Part shown: piece after piece, positions 1 to 10,705 of the stretch | How positions within the stretch are numbered: position 1 is the first letter of the stretch | Layout: each line of letters begins with the position of its first letter | Source: Hofstenia miamia | Taxonomy: Eukaryota > Xenacoelomorpha > Acoela | Length of the DNA stretch: 64,000 nucleotides | NCBI GenBank assembly: GCA_004352715.1 | Contig: SCFE01000033.1 | Span: 905,226-969,225, forward strand | Reading direction: 5' to 3' | The notes under the pieces: generated by a model | What the model was told of the DNA's origin: nothing | Databases searched by the model: none | Seen by the model: only the letters and a program-made list of their open reading frames with translations | Program-made: the position numbers and the translations under genes

Positions 1-1840
1 TTCATAGGAGTACAAAATGTGCTGTCAGATATATATGTTAAATACAAGGAGAAATGAAATAAAAGTTCATCTGCTTGAATGATCTGCAATTTTATCTTCT
101 GATGATACCCAGAGGATTGAGAGAGACTTATTTTTAATGATCATAGTAATTGCAATAGCAACCAGTTATGAAACCATAACTTTCAGATATGATAGTGTCA
201 CCAACCTTTTCTTTGTCTGAGGCATAAATACATATAATGGCTTCTTTTGAAAGATATGAGATCTTAGAGATTGGAAGGAGAAAGCAACAATGTCCAAAAA
301 CTAAAATTGGCAACCCACTAAACTTCATTAGATTTAAAAAAAACAAGAAGACTAAGGCATGGAAAACAGGGAACAACCAACTAAATCATCTGAATTGAGC
401 AGTCACAAAGTGAGGATCTGATACATCACAAAGAGGATGAAAAACATTGTGTTGAAAGGAACATGTTGTCTGTTCTTGACTAATAAAGAAGAAGGAGCTA
501 TCTCTGCCAAAGTAGAGAGGAGTTCATGTCTATCTTTAGTTAAGCAGAACTGTTTAGGAAGGAATAGACATGGAAACTAAAAATGAGTGTTCACAGCAGC
601 TCTAATATTGGCGGAACATCTTAAATAAGTAGCGGTGATTGGATGCACACTCTCTTTGAAATTATGGATTTAAGCTGAGGAGATAGATTAGAGTATTCAA
701 GGAGGATTGCATGGAGAACAGAGTTGACGTGGATCAAATATTTCCTGATCAATGTCCAATCTAATCAACAAAAATTTCATGGATAAATTCACAACAACAT
801 ATGTTCAAGAATTTCTGTAAGCTACAGCAGCTGATTCATTCAGATTGAAAATAGGCCTGCAATAAGCATAATTTTAAAAGGAACATCCTTATATCTGTCT
901 CTTATACACATCGCTTCTATATGGTAATGTACATTGTCAGATATTTACAAAATAGTTGTGAGTTTATTGTTCACTCTTAAAAATTTACAATAAGTATGAA
1001 AGAATTTATCTGTTAGCCAGTATTTTTGATCTAAAATAATCCATGAATATCCATAAAAAATTTCTGATTCATATCCAGTAGATATCCAAGGATCAGCAAC
1101 CTTGTTGGTGAATTTTATTGAAGATGAAGCTTGCTCCAGAGCAACAGAATGTTTGAGAATCGTCTGGAGCACCTGACAGACAAAATTGGCTAGCTGTTGT
1201 TGAGCATCCATCTGATTAAATTACTCTGGGATTTTGTTGATAAGGCCTATTTTGCAACATAGGTTTTGGGGAAAAGTTAAACAGTCTCTATGAGGGAAGC
1301 AGTAAAACAACAAGTGGAATAAAGTAATGATGGGTACCAAGTACCAATGATAGAATGGGTAGAAGATAATGACAGTCATGACATCAAAGTATTACAGAAA
1401 AATTTAATTTTCTCATCCCTAATGTTTAAATTGAAGTTTTACTGACTAATAAACCATAATGCACATTACATATGCATTGAATAAAATAAAACCCACATGT
1501 GCAAAATGCAGATAAATCAAATCACTTCTAGTAGTCACCACTAATGATTGAGGAATTATTAAACAGTATGCTATTGGCTAGATATTAATTGCAAATTATG
1601 ACAAGGCCTTTCTTTTGAGGTAGCCTTGAAAATAATCATAAAATAAATGATTTGTTTTCCTAATATATTTTTAGGAAAAGTAAAAAAATGAGGGGCTAAT
1701 CTTTATTCTGACTTGAAATATAAAATTGTTTCTCAAATGTACTTTGAGAAAAAGTTTAAGAGTAGCTGTTGCTACTATTGACTTTTGACCTCATGATTAC
1801 CTAAACACTAAGAATTGAGAGAAATTAATTTAAAAAAAAG
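1..1840. other. AT-rich stretch, no gene supported
   Basis: Nothing on either strand resembles a known protein. The longest frame is 88 codons on the minus strand (945-1211); it has no recognisable motif and I do not support it as a gene. The stretch contains a sequencing-adapter-like 18-mer at 895-912, described separately, so its two halves may not be truly contiguous. Confidence 0.6.
895..912 (+). other. Tn5/Nextera mosaic-end adapter sequence (probable artefact)
   Basis: CTGTCTCTTATACACATC matches the first 18 of 19 bases of the Tn5 mosaic end used in Nextera libraries; the next base is G instead of T. An exact 18-mer by chance in 64 kb is very unlikely. It is most simply adapter left in a read or mate-pair junction and built into the assembly, so contiguity across this point is doubtful. 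Confidence 0.85.
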
Positions 1841-2084
1841 AGAAATTTTGTAAAAAATTTTTGGAAAAACAGTTTGTCATTTATGAACATATTCAGTTTA
1901 ATGTTAAACGCCTATTGTTTTGAGGTCACAATGGAATATATTATACAATGAAAACATTCCTTAAAATATTTACTGCTTTAGGCATTCATTGGCAGAGTCT
2001 CAACAAACTAAGAATAGCAAAATTTGTCACTGCTTATTGTACAGCATCATATACATTTTGTACTAAAGTGTACTGTTATTCTCT

Positions 2085-2503
2085 ACCCTAGTTCAAAATT
2101 CTTTGATAACTTTGACGATCTTAAAGAAACGTTTTACATTACTTTGCAAGAAATTGGCAATCATCCTGTGACAGCATCTAAAGCAAAAGATGATTGTTGT
2201 ACACAATAAATTCTAATCTCACAAATAATATCATAACTGGTGAAAACATATTTCAATACCACATAAATGTATATGTATAAAGGTTCAAGAAATTTATTGG
2301 AAATTGTCATACATTCAACACAAAGTTATATCATTGAAGATCATTAATAAGAAATTTGAAGATGTTATGATACAAACAATTTTTCAATTATACAAAACTG
2401 AATACATATTTAAGAATAAAGATCAAATGCCAAAGAACTTGTTTCATCAATTGTCAGTAGATATAAATGCGACAATTGCAATAAATTGTATATTAGTGAA
2501 ACA
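2085..2503 (+). pseudogene. Penelope-like element fragment, GIY-YIG endonuclease region (copy 1)
   Basis: Near 2440-2503 one frame reads the start of a Penelope-type GIY-YIG domain: SRYKCDNCNKLYISET, with the paired cysteines (CDNC) that precede the GIY-YIG core in these elements. The glycine of the expected IGET is serine here. Upstream, about 2085-2210, a frame beginning YPSSKFFDNFDDLKE has a counterpart on the opposite strand near 49784-49840. Stops and frameshifts separate the blocks, so the copy is dead. It ends abruptly at 2504, where an LTR end begins, so a retrotransposon inserted into it. The reverse transcriptase part is not visible. Confidence 0.7.
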
Positions 2504-2504
2504 G

Positions 2505-2524
2505 TGTAACATCCTCTGCCAGAC
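2505..2524 (-). repeat. 20-bp stub of a type-D LTR 3' end
   Basis: On the plus strand the sequence starts TGTAACATCCTCTGCCAG. This is nearly the same as the terminal bases of the three type-D LTRs at 25209-26301, 33043-34111 and 35696-36813 (TGTAACATCCTCTACCAG). Read on the minus strand it is the extreme 3' end of the LTR, fused directly to accessory-gene sequence by an internal deletion. It marks the insertion boundary of element B in the Penelope fragment; the would-be 4-bp target duplication is ACAG at 2501-2504, but its partner is not found. Confidence 0.65.
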
Positions 2525-3600
2525 TTTCTTTTGTTACTTTAATCTCCACTAGAAATTGTTCATCTTCTGTATCAATCCATTCTATCATTCTTGCCAGGCT
2601 TACTCCTCCCCACTTTTCAATACTTATTTTGTCAATTTTCTTCTGTGTTTCTGGGGATAATATTAGTTGTGTTGATGTTTGCAATTCTTTTTCATCCAAG
2701 ATTTCACTTTGGGATTTTGTCACCATTTCACAGACTTCTACAGGCTCTTTTATCCAGCCCTTCTTCATAATTTCCGCACTTTTTATAATTTTAGTAAATG
2801 TGCATCACAGACTATCTCTTTCATATCTCTCCATGGCTTTTTCAAGAATCTGCTGCACGTTTTTGTCTGTTATTGATTTTCTTATATCTTAAGTGTTCAC
2901 TAGTTTTCTCTTAATTATTTTCTTAGTTGTTAGCAACAGTTGTTTCTCAAGTTGTCTTAACTGCCTTTCAGACATTGCACCCCATATGTATTTTTTCATT
3001 GGCTCTTTGAATACTGACAGTTCACTCAGACATTTTCCAGTCTTGTTCACAGTTTTCACTATTGATATTTCTCCCCTGGGACTTCTGTTCACTATTATCC
3101 AGCTGATGACTTTTTCTAGTAACTGCATCAGCTTTTGTATCTTATCTGGCAATTCCATTTTTTTAACATGGTCTTTTAAGAGCCAGTTTTTTATTTGCAT
3201 ATTAATCAGAGATAATGCTATTTCAAATTTATTTGCTCTTGCTAATTTGTGTCTTACCTGTCTTGAAATTGGCAGCTTGACTTCCTTATCTTCCATTGTG
3301 AGGATTGCTAGCAGCTAGGCTGTTGTTCTATATCATATCTCTGGCGCATTTTCTCTTCAAATATTATTCCTTTGAAGTCTTTCTTCATGTTTAGCTAATA
3401 GGCGTGACTTACTTCTGCTAGGCCACCTCTATTGTTTTGTGAAATTTTTGTAATGGCACTTCTATCTTTATTACTGGCGATTCTTCCTCTGTTTTCTTTT
3501 GTAGGTTCATATTCTCCCAAATTTCCTGGATTTGTTTTAAGTGCTCTTGTCATTGAGTGAGACTACACTTAATAAAAAGTGTGTTATCTTTCTCAACACC
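2525..3600 (-). pseudogene. Retrotransposon accessory gene, copy 4 (element B), truncated both ends
   Basis: Two main minus-strand blocks are seen. One at 2889-3296 begins MEDKEVKLPISRQVRHKLA and includes the variant KTVNKTGKCLSEL of the region that reads VDMANKTGICPSEI in the 22464-25190 copy. The second at 2525-2768 carries EPVEVCEMVTKSQSEILDE, LILSPETQKKIDKISIEKWG and EWIDTEDEQFLVEIKV, each with a close counterpart in the other copies. Further upstream, to about 3600, a broken frame contains LFIKCSLTQ. The N-terminal part is missing and the C-terminal third is deleted up to the LTR stub. Function is unknown. The gene lies directly downstream of an integrase on the same strand, as in element A. 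Confidence 0.7.
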
Positions 3601-3850
3601 TTCTGTATCATCACAGGTCTTCCCCCACTTACACCTTTCCCTGGAACTCTGGCTGTCACACCACCCTTGAATCAGCAAAGTGGACCCTCAGAAGGAAGGT
3701 CGTGCTGCTGTTCACCAGTTCTCTGCGTGCCCTTGAATCAGCCTTGGGGACTACTTGGACGCCTTCTCACTCTATAGTCAGTTCTTCATTCTCATCCCTT
3801 CTGCCCTCAAATCAACATCTAGTTTGAGAACTCCTTCTTATTCTCCTTTT
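3600..3850 (-). repeat. Degenerate short-repeat linker between integrase and accessory gene (element B)
   Basis: On the minus strand, CTGATTCAAGGG-like or TTGATTTGAGGG-like words recur about three times between the integrase C-terminus and the accessory gene. One block of about 60 bp closely matches the plus-strand sequence at 14588-14650 just ahead of accessory copy 2. The position corresponds to the QLKG repeat linker of element A at 10150-10705. No long frame survives. Confidence 0.5.
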
Positions 3851-5507
3851 CCTGTTGGTTGTTGAGAGCTCCTCTGGCCTCTGATTTTGTCACACTCTCT
3901 TCCTCAATGGTTGGTGCATTGTGTTCTATTGTTCTTCTAAATTTGGTTAGTAAATTTAAATCCCATATTTCAGGGTCATATATACATTTATTTCTTGCTG
4001 CCCTTTGAGACAGTACTCTTTCACCTAAACTTCCATTTCCAATGTTGGCTGTGAATTCTTTGGCAAATTCTTTTTCAGGTCAACTATCTAAATCATACAT
4101 ATTATATATTATTTCATTGCCATTAACTTGGCTTATTTTAAATTCAGTGTTCTCCTCTATCTTCATTTCTTTGATGTCTGCCATTGCTCTCTTGAGGTTT
4201 TCAAAATGTTATAGTCTATTATTGTCTAGCATGTATTCATTGTTCAGTAATGTCTGTATTATACTGTGAGGACTGGACCATACTGTTTTTAGTTTCTGAA
4301 CCTGGCTTGTGTCAGTGATTTTTGTTGGTGTGAAAGCATATACCCTATCTCCTACCTTATGTGCATGTCCAAAGATTTTTCTATTATAATTGCATTGCTG
4401 TCTTATGGCTGATTTCTTGCTGTGATTAGGTTTCTTAGTTGGTTAACTTATTTGTTGTCCATTCTGTTGCTGTAATTAGAATATTGCATTGATAGAGGCA
4501 TGGCAGCCTCTCAGCCAAACATTGCTTTGAAAGGGGTTATTCCCATTGTTGAATATACCAAAGTATTATAGAAATACTCTACCATCTCAATGACCTCTCT
4601 CCACTTGTTTCCACCTATTCTCAACATTGCAACTCTTATCAATTTAATTAATGTTTGATTTAACCTTTCTATGGCTCTGTTTGCCTGTGGGTGGTATGTG
4701 GTTCTTTCACTCACTATTTCCAGCAGCTTTGCAATCTCTTTGAATAATCCACTCTCAAATTGTGGTCCCTTATCCATTATTATTGTTTCCATTGGGCCAA
4801 ACTTCAACATCCACTCCTTCAACACTATCTCTGCTGTTGTTTCTGCTGTTGTATTTTTCATTGGGATAATTCTTGCATATTTCATCAACAGATGTTGATA
4901 TCCCTCTTCATCCTTTAATAACATTGCCAAATCAATGTGTATTATCTCATTTGGTTGTGTCACAATGATTTTTTCCAATGGTGCCCTCAGTGTCAGGAAG
5001 TGGTGTTTGTTATTTAATAAACATGTAGTACATTAGTTTATTATTTCCTCTGTCATCTTCCTTATTGCTGTCATAATGAATCTCAAATTAAAAGTTTTCA
5101 CTGTCTGTGTTATTCCTAGGTTTTGTAATAGTTGGGAATCACAATTCTGTTGTTCTGAGCCTCTTCATATAGCAATCCATTTTTTTGAGTTTCCATTTAT
5201 ACCACTCATAATAGCTTGCTGTCAGCCTTTGTAGAATTTTTTTAGGGTTGCTTTAACTTTTTTATAATCTCATTGAGGATCACATCATCTCTCTGCTTCT
5301 CCACTACTCCAGTTCAGATATCTCTTCCTTCAGAAATATTGGTAACACCACTTGCCCCCTTTTTATCCACGTTTGTATTGAGCAATCCCTCATACTCTGT
5401 GTGTGGTAGTAATTGAAATTGCTTCTTTTCTCCATCTGCGTTTGCTGCCTCCCTTTGGTACACAATTTATAAGGTCTATTATATCTTAGGGGAGGGCAGT
5501 GCTCCAT
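3850..5507 (-). pseudogene. Ty3/gypsy integrase of element B, degenerate
   Basis: The best frame, 4511-4978, covers the integrase catalytic core: IIHIDLA (first Asp), IIMDKGPQFES (second Asp) and YHPQANRAIERLNQT (Glu), so the D,D,E triad is present, followed by WREVIEMVEYFYNT. A short in-frame deletion is evident after the first Asp (about ten residues missing compared with element A). The zinc-binding region lies upstream to about 5080 in a broken frame; the linker to RNase H at 5304-5507 is also recognisable. Downstream to about 3850 the C-terminal region survives only in fragments full of stops. RT and RNase H are not present in the window. It is close kin to the element A integrase but a separate copy. 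Confidence 0.8.
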
Positions 5508-5838
5508 TGGCCTCCTTCGCTAAACCCCTATATATATATATATATATATTTCCCGCTTTTTGCTATGGAAACTGCAAAAACCTTACATTTGGCAGGGAAC
5601 GGTCTGAAATTTCTAAGGCCCCTAGCAGGAATTGCAATTTTCCCCAAAAACCTATTTTTTGGCAATTGCTCCCATAGTATTCACTCAAACCTAAATGTAT
5701 TTACCATGGGTAGGTAAATTAAAGACACACTACCCTGCAAAATTTCAAAGGTTTATGTATAGAAACGCGGACATGATGAGGTTTTTCAAAACATTTATAT
5801 ATATATAAAAACATATATATATATATATATAAAAGTAT
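5508..5838. other. Intergenic, (TA)n microsatellites
   Basis: There is no gene. Two TA-rich simple repeats (about 5531-5551 and 5795-5831) flank a short unique stretch with several self-complementary words such as TTGCCAAA and CCCAAAAACC. The end of the element A LTR begins immediately after the second microsatellite. Confidence 0.6.
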
Positions 5839-7170
5839 TGTAGAATCTTGCCAATCCACTTTTTGCACTGATCTCATAGTAACCTTGTACTTTTCATAGT
5901 AAACACAACAAGTAAACTTGACAGGCTCCCAATTCTCTCCTTCCATTTGAGTGTTTGTTTGATTAACTTAATTTAATAAACATTAGCCTTTCTAAATGCA
6001 TAACTAACAACAACTCATTTAGATAAAAAGTGGTAGATGGAAGACAGGGTCGAGACTTGAAGCGGTGCCATGTGATTCCAGATACATTTCGATCAGCCAC
6101 AACTACAGCATGCACTTGATCTTTGCCATGAAAATCATTAACGGAATTGGTGTGTGAATAGGAAACTCAGTGATTGTGAACTCGTGATTGCTTAGGAATT
6201 TAGTGCATTGATTGTTTTTGTTATTATGCCTATGTAAAGATAATCAAATACAGCAACCGCGATGCTTTCGCTTGTTATTGAGCCTTACATATAATAGCCC
6301 TACAGATATAGTAATACATGCTATCCCTTCGTACATGTAAACAATCAATGCCGTCGGCAAGAAAGCAAATGCATAAGTTGGCCAAAGGTCTATGAGATAA
6401 AACAATGAGCAACTTAAATCTAATACCAAAATAATAATAACTATAAGGTAAAAGCATGAGCAAACTAGATTCAATACTGAATCACCAACTGTAATATAAA
6501 ACCATAAATGACTAGAATTCAATAATGGGGAAATAACTATGTAGAGCGAAGTAAATAGAATCATAATAACTGACAAGCAACAAAGAGTAGGAAAGCTATA
6601 AAAGAGAAAAATCCCTATCCCTATTCATAACCTAAAAGCACTGTAAGGAAATTACAGCTATTGCCCTCACTGCCATTGAATAGCTGTTCATGAGGCTGCT
6701 CCAGCATTCGTTTTAATTGATGTGGGAACCACTGTACAATTACCTCTAGTACTTAAACATTTAGCTTTCCATTAATTTTAAAATAACCTGACAAGAGAAG
6801 AAGTAAATCCAAACTAAATTCGTTCATCAATTATCCTAACAATCGTAACATATAGCACTTTTTAGTAAATAATCAAATACTCGACTAGTACCTGTTTGAT
6901 CGACTCTTGTTTACAATTTTCCCTCGTATTTTAGTTCTGCTATTAATTACGCAACATCAGCATTAATTAGAGTACGCTGTTTGGCCATCTTTGTTTTTGC
7001 CAAATACTGTTGAGCAAAATTTAAATATAAACTGCACAAAACAATTTACAAATCAAACAATCAATCATAATCATGTGTTTACATATAATTATTATAATAC
7101 TTTAGTCTTAGTTACATCCATCTTTCTTCTTATTTTGACCACACATGATTATTCGATGGATTATGCCACA
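5839..7170 (-). repeat. 3' LTR of element A (1332 bp)
   Basis: On the minus strand it runs TGTGGCATAATCC to GATTCTACA and is clearly homologous over its whole length to 20418-21755. It is preceded on that strand by a purine tract. It keeps about 21 CpG dinucleotides by eye count, against about three in the other LTR. Several short frames inside it are chance shadows. Confidence 0.85.
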
Positions 7171-7180
7171 CTCCCCCTCC
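7171..7180 (-). promoter_or_regulatory. Polypurine tract of element A
   Basis: On the minus strand GGAGGGGGAG directly abuts the TGTGG start of the 3' LTR. This is the expected position and composition of the primer for plus-strand DNA synthesis. It lies just downstream of the stop codon of the accessory gene. Confidence 0.75.
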
Positions 7181-7187
7181 AGTGTAG

Positions 7188-10149
7188 CTAATTAAGGATG
7201 ACCACTCTTTCTCCATGTACCATTTCCGCAGGCTTCTTAATGATACTATTGGCTTCTTTCATTTCCCAACTGATTTTCTCGTACTGTTCTTCTTTGGTGA
7301 TTTTCAGTACCACATCTTCTTCAGTTGTAAGCATTTTCTTATGTCTAAGAAATGAAGGGTTCTTTAAAGACTTTGATATTGTACACATACTTCTTAACTC
7401 ATTGAGTGTTTCATTGAATATTCCATAGTACTTCTGGTATAACCTTAATCCTTTTATGGCTATCATCAATGTCATTATTGCATCAATTCTGCTAGTATGT
7501 GCTAGATCAGGATGAATTGTTGTATTCAGGTAAAAGAACTCATATGTTGATCTTAATGACTTGGATATTGATGCCTCATCTTAAAAAGCACTTATATTTT
7601 CCAGGACTTCTTTTTCACTGATTTCTTCTGGCTCGTTCTTTCCCAACCTTACCATAGTGATGATTTCAACACGGCACATTACGTCGTAGTACTGATATTG
7701 TGAGCTCTATAGTTCTCCCCATACAATATCATTTATTCCTGAGAATAATATCACTGTCTGCGTTGTTTGTTTCTCAATCTCCCTCCGAACTTTTTGTATT
7801 TGCTTATCTATTGGTTCTCCTTCGCAGTACAAATCATATGGTGTAACTTGGCCTTCTATGAAAATTCTTTCTTTATTGTTGTTCTTTAGTAGACTTTCTT
7901 TAGACTTCTTGTATTGCTCGTCATTTACAGTTTTCTCTGCTGCCTGTTGATTATTAACATACTTGTTTCCCTAATGCCACATTGCTTTAGCAGCCTTTTT
8001 ATCTTTCAACCTCCATGTTGGCAACAACATTGGTATAAAAATTGTTGTTGGCAGTTTGCATTTTAGAAGCGTAGTCATTGTCTTTTCCTCTATTGCTTTG
8101 TATGTGCCCTCCATTTCTGCAGTTGTTGCCATTCCAAATGTTGCTGGATAGTTGTTCTTAGGTTTCTTAATGTTTTCCCAAAATGTGTTTGTTAACCCAT
8201 TTTTCATCAAGTTCTGCGCTGTTTCTGGTCGTATTATCATTTTCGAAGTGATACATTCGATGTCCACAGCAATCTGATTCTGGGGTTGCAACATCTCATC
8301 AATTTCTTTTTGCATGAATGCCTCCGTGCATAGTATTTTAATTAGTGATTTTGTCTCGCATTCATACACTTCTCCAAATACTCTTTGAACTATATTATTT
8401 GTGCGTTCTCTACATACTGTAATTTCGACCAGCAGTCTTTCGTCATCTGTATCTACCCACGATAGTTCACTTGGCTCCTGCTCACCCCATTTCTTTAGAT
8501 TGACTTTATCAATTACTCATTACTCTCTTAGTGTTAATGCGATTTCTGTAGATTTCAACAGTATGTCTTCCATTTCCATTTCTTCTCGACTTTTACTCAC
8601 CATCTCAATAATTTCAATAGGTCAGTTCTGTCCTTCTCTTCTCATCATTTCTGATCGTTTTATAATCTTTGTATAAGCACATTGCAGATAATCTTTGAGG
8701 TATTTTCTTATCTCCTTCGTTATTATCTCATGTACTTTTCTCTCTTCTATTAACTTTATCATTTGTAATGTCTCTGAATGTTCTCTTCTTATGAGGTTTC
8801 TCATTGTTAGCCATGGTTGTATTTTCAGTGACCTCAACTTAGTGTTGGAAGTTGTGCCCCACATATATTTCTTTGTTTCATATGTCAATATATCAATCTC
8901 ACGTGGACAAATGCCCATCTTATTGGCAAGTTCTATCACACTCGGTCTTCCCAGTGTATGTTGCTGCATTAATAGTCTTGTGAAATGTTTCTCAAATCTC
9001 TGCTGCACTTTTTTCGTCTGTGATAGAGGCAACATCTTGACATTTTGTAACATCCATTGCTTTATGTTCATGGGGATAGGTGAAATAGTGATTTCATATT
9101 TTTTATGTTTAGCTATTTGCCTCCATTCTTTTTTCATTATTGGCAGCACCAGTTTTTCATTACTCATTAGCTCAATTGCTAATATCCATATTGCTGTTCT
9201 AGCTCTAATGTCAGGTGCATTTATTTCTTTTCACTTCCATCTCATGTGCTCTCTTGATTTTATACAATATGGCGTCTACTGACTTATGATATTTCTTTGT
9301 TGGTGACTTTATGTCAATCTCTGGCCACTCATCCTGAATTGGCTTTTCTGCTTTAATTTCCGACCATACTTGTGCTATCTTTTGTAAGTGTTCAGGTGTT
9401 TAGTTCAAACTGCACTTCAGAAATATGTTTCCTGTTTCTTCTAAGTTATCATCAATTTCTAATATCTCCATTGTCCTCATTTGATAGTACATATCAATTG
9501 CGATTTTCAGTTCCACCATTATCCTTTGCGCTGGAGCCATCTCATTAATCTGTAGGTTCATTTTAATAAGATCGGATATTCTTAGTTTACTGCTGTTCAT
9601 CATGAATAGGTTTTCTAATTTTATCTCCATTTCGTTGATAAAATTTGGAATATCCTCCTGTTTTTGAGAGACCACGATTATTATTCTTGTTTTGTGCTTT
9701 TTGGCAATTTTCAAGGTTTCTTCTATATTTGTTTGCAATTTCTTTGATCCGATTTTGCTGTTCTTCACAAAGTATATCACTGTTAAATGTTTTTTGTCCA
9801 AATTCATCTGTTTGCATTCTCTTACAATTTTTTCTCTGTTCTTGGTGAGTTTTTGTACATCCTTCAAGGTGAATTGTTCATCAAATGTTACGTGCACTGT
9901 ACTCTTGAAGTGTGGCTTATTAAATTCATCTTTCATCTCCACTATATATGTGATTGTCATGTTGCATGTGGGTCAATTCTTCTTATCAATTACTATAGGA
10001 ATTGCATAACTCTCATTTTCTTTTGTGGATGTGCTTCCTCTAATCAACTGTTTTGTCTCTGGCAACAAGTTATCATATGAATTGTATCTCATTTTCCTGT
10101 TTTCAATGAAATGCAGGTGGATTCTCTCTCAGCCTATTTTGGTCATTCA
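7188..10149 (-). pseudogene. Retrotransposon accessory gene, copy 1 (element A), most complete copy; function unknown
   Basis: Broken frames on the minus strand together cover most of a protein of roughly 900-1000 residues. Blocks in order are: an N-terminal domain at 9400-9960 with STVHVTFDEQFTLKDVQKL and a predicted beta strand in KTRIIIVVSQ; a basic helical region at 8622-9167 with IELANKMGICPREI; then VDTDDERLLVEITV at about 8440; NQIAVDIECITSK and ATFGMATTAEM at 7971-8369; LFSGINDIVWGE at about 7740; and the C-terminus at 7188-7475 with MIAIKGLRLYQKYYGIF and MVHGERVVILN, whose stop is near the polypurine tract. I see no signal peptide, membrane segment or cysteine pattern, which argues against an envelope protein. 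I do not recognise the family. It shares all blocks with copies at 2525-3600, 14756-16833 and 22464-25190, but is the most divergent of them. Confidence 0.75.
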
Positions 10150-10705
10150 ACTTTCTCTTTCCTCTAACTGCAATGATTTTGTTGTTGTTGATGTTTGTTT
10201 GTAAGAGAATATCCCTGAGCTTTCTGTTGTCGTAGGGAGTGAACTTGTTGAAAGGCACTCTGATATATCCATGTCTGAGTCATCACTTATTGGCTGAGTT
10301 TCCCAATTTTCCATGGTGATCAATGCTGTTTCCTCTCTGCCCTTTAATTGGCATTGAGTACTACTGGATGTTGAAGGGGAGTGTGCATAATTTTGTGTTT
10401 CCAACCTCACACCCTCTAATTTGTGATTGGTGTCATGATGATGGCCCTTGTTTACCCGCCTGCCCTTTAATTGACATTTGGTTGAGGGTGATCTTTCCAT
10501 TGCTGTCTCCATCCTCATACCCTTTAACTGGTAATCAGATTGTGGAGCTCATCTTTCTTACTCACCTTCTCGTATTACTAGGTGGCAAATGCTCCATCGT
10601 CATGCCCTTTAATTGACAATCAGATTGCAGAGACCTAGTTTTCATAGTGGAACTTGTCAATGTGTCCATACTCATGTCCTTTAATTGACGATCGGATTGT
10701 GGAGT
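10150..10705 (-). repeat. QLKG-motif repeat linker between integrase and accessory gene (element A)
   Basis: Minus-strand translation shows five or six degenerate repeats of about 20-30 residues centred on QLKG: SDRQLKDMSMDT, SDCQLKGMTMEH, SDYQLKGMRMET, TKCQLKGRRV, HKLEGVRLET, TQCQLKGREE. A Ser/Thr-rich acidic stretch (about 10147-10300) follows. The first repeat is in the integrase frame, separated from the integrase end only by one TAG codon; a second stop and a frameshift occur further on. It looks like an intrinsically disordered tether. No function is assigned. Confidence 0.65.

Noticed and set aside
134-376. 80-codon minus-strand frame rich in Phe/Leu/Ile
   Set aside because: The composition follows from AT-rich DNA; no motif or counterpart elsewhere in the window.
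945-1211. 88-codon frame MDAQQQLANFVCQ...
   Set aside because: It looks slightly protein-like, but there is no recognisable family, no second copy, and it lies beside a probable adapter join.
5304-5946. Short plus- and minus-strand frames over (TA)n tracts
   Set aside because: They contain runs of IYIYIY from the microsatellite and have no independent support, apart from the retrotransposon linker at 5304-5507.
7188-10149. Accessory gene as a retroviral-type envelope
   Set aside because: It occupies the env position but shows no signal peptide, no transmembrane segment, no fusion-peptide-like region and no cysteine pairs in any copy.
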